From a bacterium (GTDB taxonomy: Bacteria > Bacillota > Bacilli > Lactobacillales > Streptococcaceae): a stretch of 27,472 bases of DNA. This document shows, piece after piece, positions 27,090 to 27,472 of the stretch (within the stretch, counting starts at the first letter, position 1; every line of letters begins with the position of its first letter). The position numbers were made by a program, and so were the translations under genes. The stretch is from positions 1-27,472 of the forward strand of contig CAJNDL010000028.1 of the NCBI GenBank assembly GCA_905221505.1. Direction: 5' to 3'. The notes beneath the pieces were generated by a model, which saw only the letters and a program-made list of their open reading frames with translations, had not been told where the DNA came from and did no database searches.

Positions 27090-27289
27090 TATTTGTAAGT
27101 TAGTACCATAAAGGCTAGTAATAGGACGAATAAGCTATATAATTTAGCATCTTTTCCACAGGAAATTGAGATAAGATACAGTATACCTTACTGTCACATT
27201 ATCCACGACACGGAGTTTAGCAAATCGTTTTCATTTGCCAAACGAAGTTAATGAGGCAAGCAGGTAGGCCAATTTCTACCCGTCACGGC

Positions 27290-27328
27290 GTAAAGTTTTA
27301 CGAATCGATACTATTCGTAAAACTTTAC
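27290..27328. repeat. Perfect 16-base inverted repeat
   Basis: The arms gtaaagttttacgaat (27290-27305) and attcgtaaaactttac (27313-27328) pair without a mismatch across a 7-base loop. There is no T tract after it, so it is not a normal terminator. Confidence 0.85.
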
Positions 27329-27371
27329 TAGTGGAGCGCCTAGAGCCTGAGACAAAATAGTTCTCAACCAC

Positions 27372-27411
27372 AAAAAGCTAGAGATTTCCAATTGTGGAAC
27401 TCTAGCTTTTT
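27372..27411. terminator. Intrinsic terminator at the end of the partial transposase gene
   Basis: The arms aaaaagctagag (27372-27383) and ctctagcttttt (27400-27411) pair perfectly, with an inner ttcc/ggaa stem. It is symmetrical in A and T and overlaps the stop codon of the minus-strand frame entering from the right. Confidence 0.82.
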
Positions 27412-27472
27412 AATTTTGAGTTGTTCTCTTATTGTATTTTAGGAGGTTATTGGCCATAAGTACCAATCCCAT
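27410..27472 (-). CDS. C-terminal end of a transposase (IS1182-like), cut by the window edge
   Basis: The last 20 codons and TAA of a minus-strand frame are present; the protein end LVLMANNLLKYNKRTTQN resembles the C-termini of DDE transposases of the IS1182 type, which close with a similar Leu-Met-Ala-x-Asn-Leu pattern. A terminator overlaps the stop. The body of the gene lies beyond the right edge, so identity cannot be proved and the first visible ATG is not its start. An insertion sequence end would lie somewhere in 27330-27372. Confidence 0.5.
   Translation of the reverse strand: MGLVLMANNLLKYNKRTTQN

Larger units (their letters stand above)
27038..27409. other. Gene-free, hairpin-rich stretch right of the BOX element
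   Basis: No convincing gene is seen. Inverted repeats follow each other: 27040-27089 (terminator), 27170-27203 (acagta/tactgt inside gataa/ttatc), 27215-27243 (gtttagcaaat/atttgccaaac, one mismatch), 27263-27280 (ggtag/ctacc), 27290-27328 (perfect 16-base arms) and 27372-27411 (terminator). A TATAAT at 27138-27143 lacks a -35. Confidence 0.75.

Noticed and set aside
27090..27170. Possible small gene or promoter right of the BOX element
   Set aside because: TATAAT at 27138 has no -35 partner and no frame with a ribosome site follows.

Overview
The window looks like chromosome of a mitis-group Streptococcus (S. mitis, S. oralis, S. pseudopneumoniae or S. pneumoniae). The reasons are BOX interspersed repeats near both ends, a mevalonate-pathway pair, a gmk-rpoZ-priA-fmt-rsmB-phpP-stkP operon, and the yqeG-yqeH-yhbY-nadD-yqeK-rsfS cluster. 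StkP differs from the textbook pneumococcal protein: it has three PASTA repeats instead of four and an added low-complexity tail. This favours a close relative or a divergent strain over typical S. pneumoniae.

Layout. 1-214: a hairpin, a BOX remnant and a terminator. 215-2661 (-): mvaA and mvaS. 2775-3984 (-): a split ThrE-type threonine/serine exporter. 4073-12407 (-): gmk, rpoZ, priA, fmt, rsmB, phpP and stkP, with a terminator-like hairpin directly after rpoZ. 12642-13468 (+): a Jag_N-membrane-DUF4839-like gene interrupted by a one-base frameshift in a poly-A run, placed between the divergent gmk promoter and the rny terminator. 13541-15154 (-): RNase Y. 15357-23891 (-): a long co-directional run of corA, yqeG, yqeH, yhbY, nadD, yqeK, rsfS, a methyltransferase, a NACHT-type STAND NTPase and tmcAL. 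23943-24509 (-): a short MscS channel, divergent from sstT (24661-25866, +), followed by an ArAE-type membrane protein (25934-26887, +). 26887-27472: a complete BOX element, a dense set of inverted repeats, and what looks like the last codons of a transposase entering from the right.

Most genes are housekeeping: isoprenoid precursor synthesis, GMP kinase, RNA polymerase omega, replication restart, initiator tRNA formylation, rRNA and tRNA modification, ribosome assembly and silencing, NAD synthesis, mRNA decay, and cell-wall-sensing kinase/phosphatase signalling. Against this background the clear accessory gene is the AT-rich NACHT NTPase at 16478-18289, a probable single-gene phage-defence NLR-like protein set cleanly between a methyltransferase gene and tmcAL. 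Secondary points of interest are the frameshifted gene at 12642-13468, the StkP extracellular architecture, the triple-hairpin spacer between yqeH and yhbY, and the hairpin-rich right end. No rRNA, tRNA or CRISPR array was seen.
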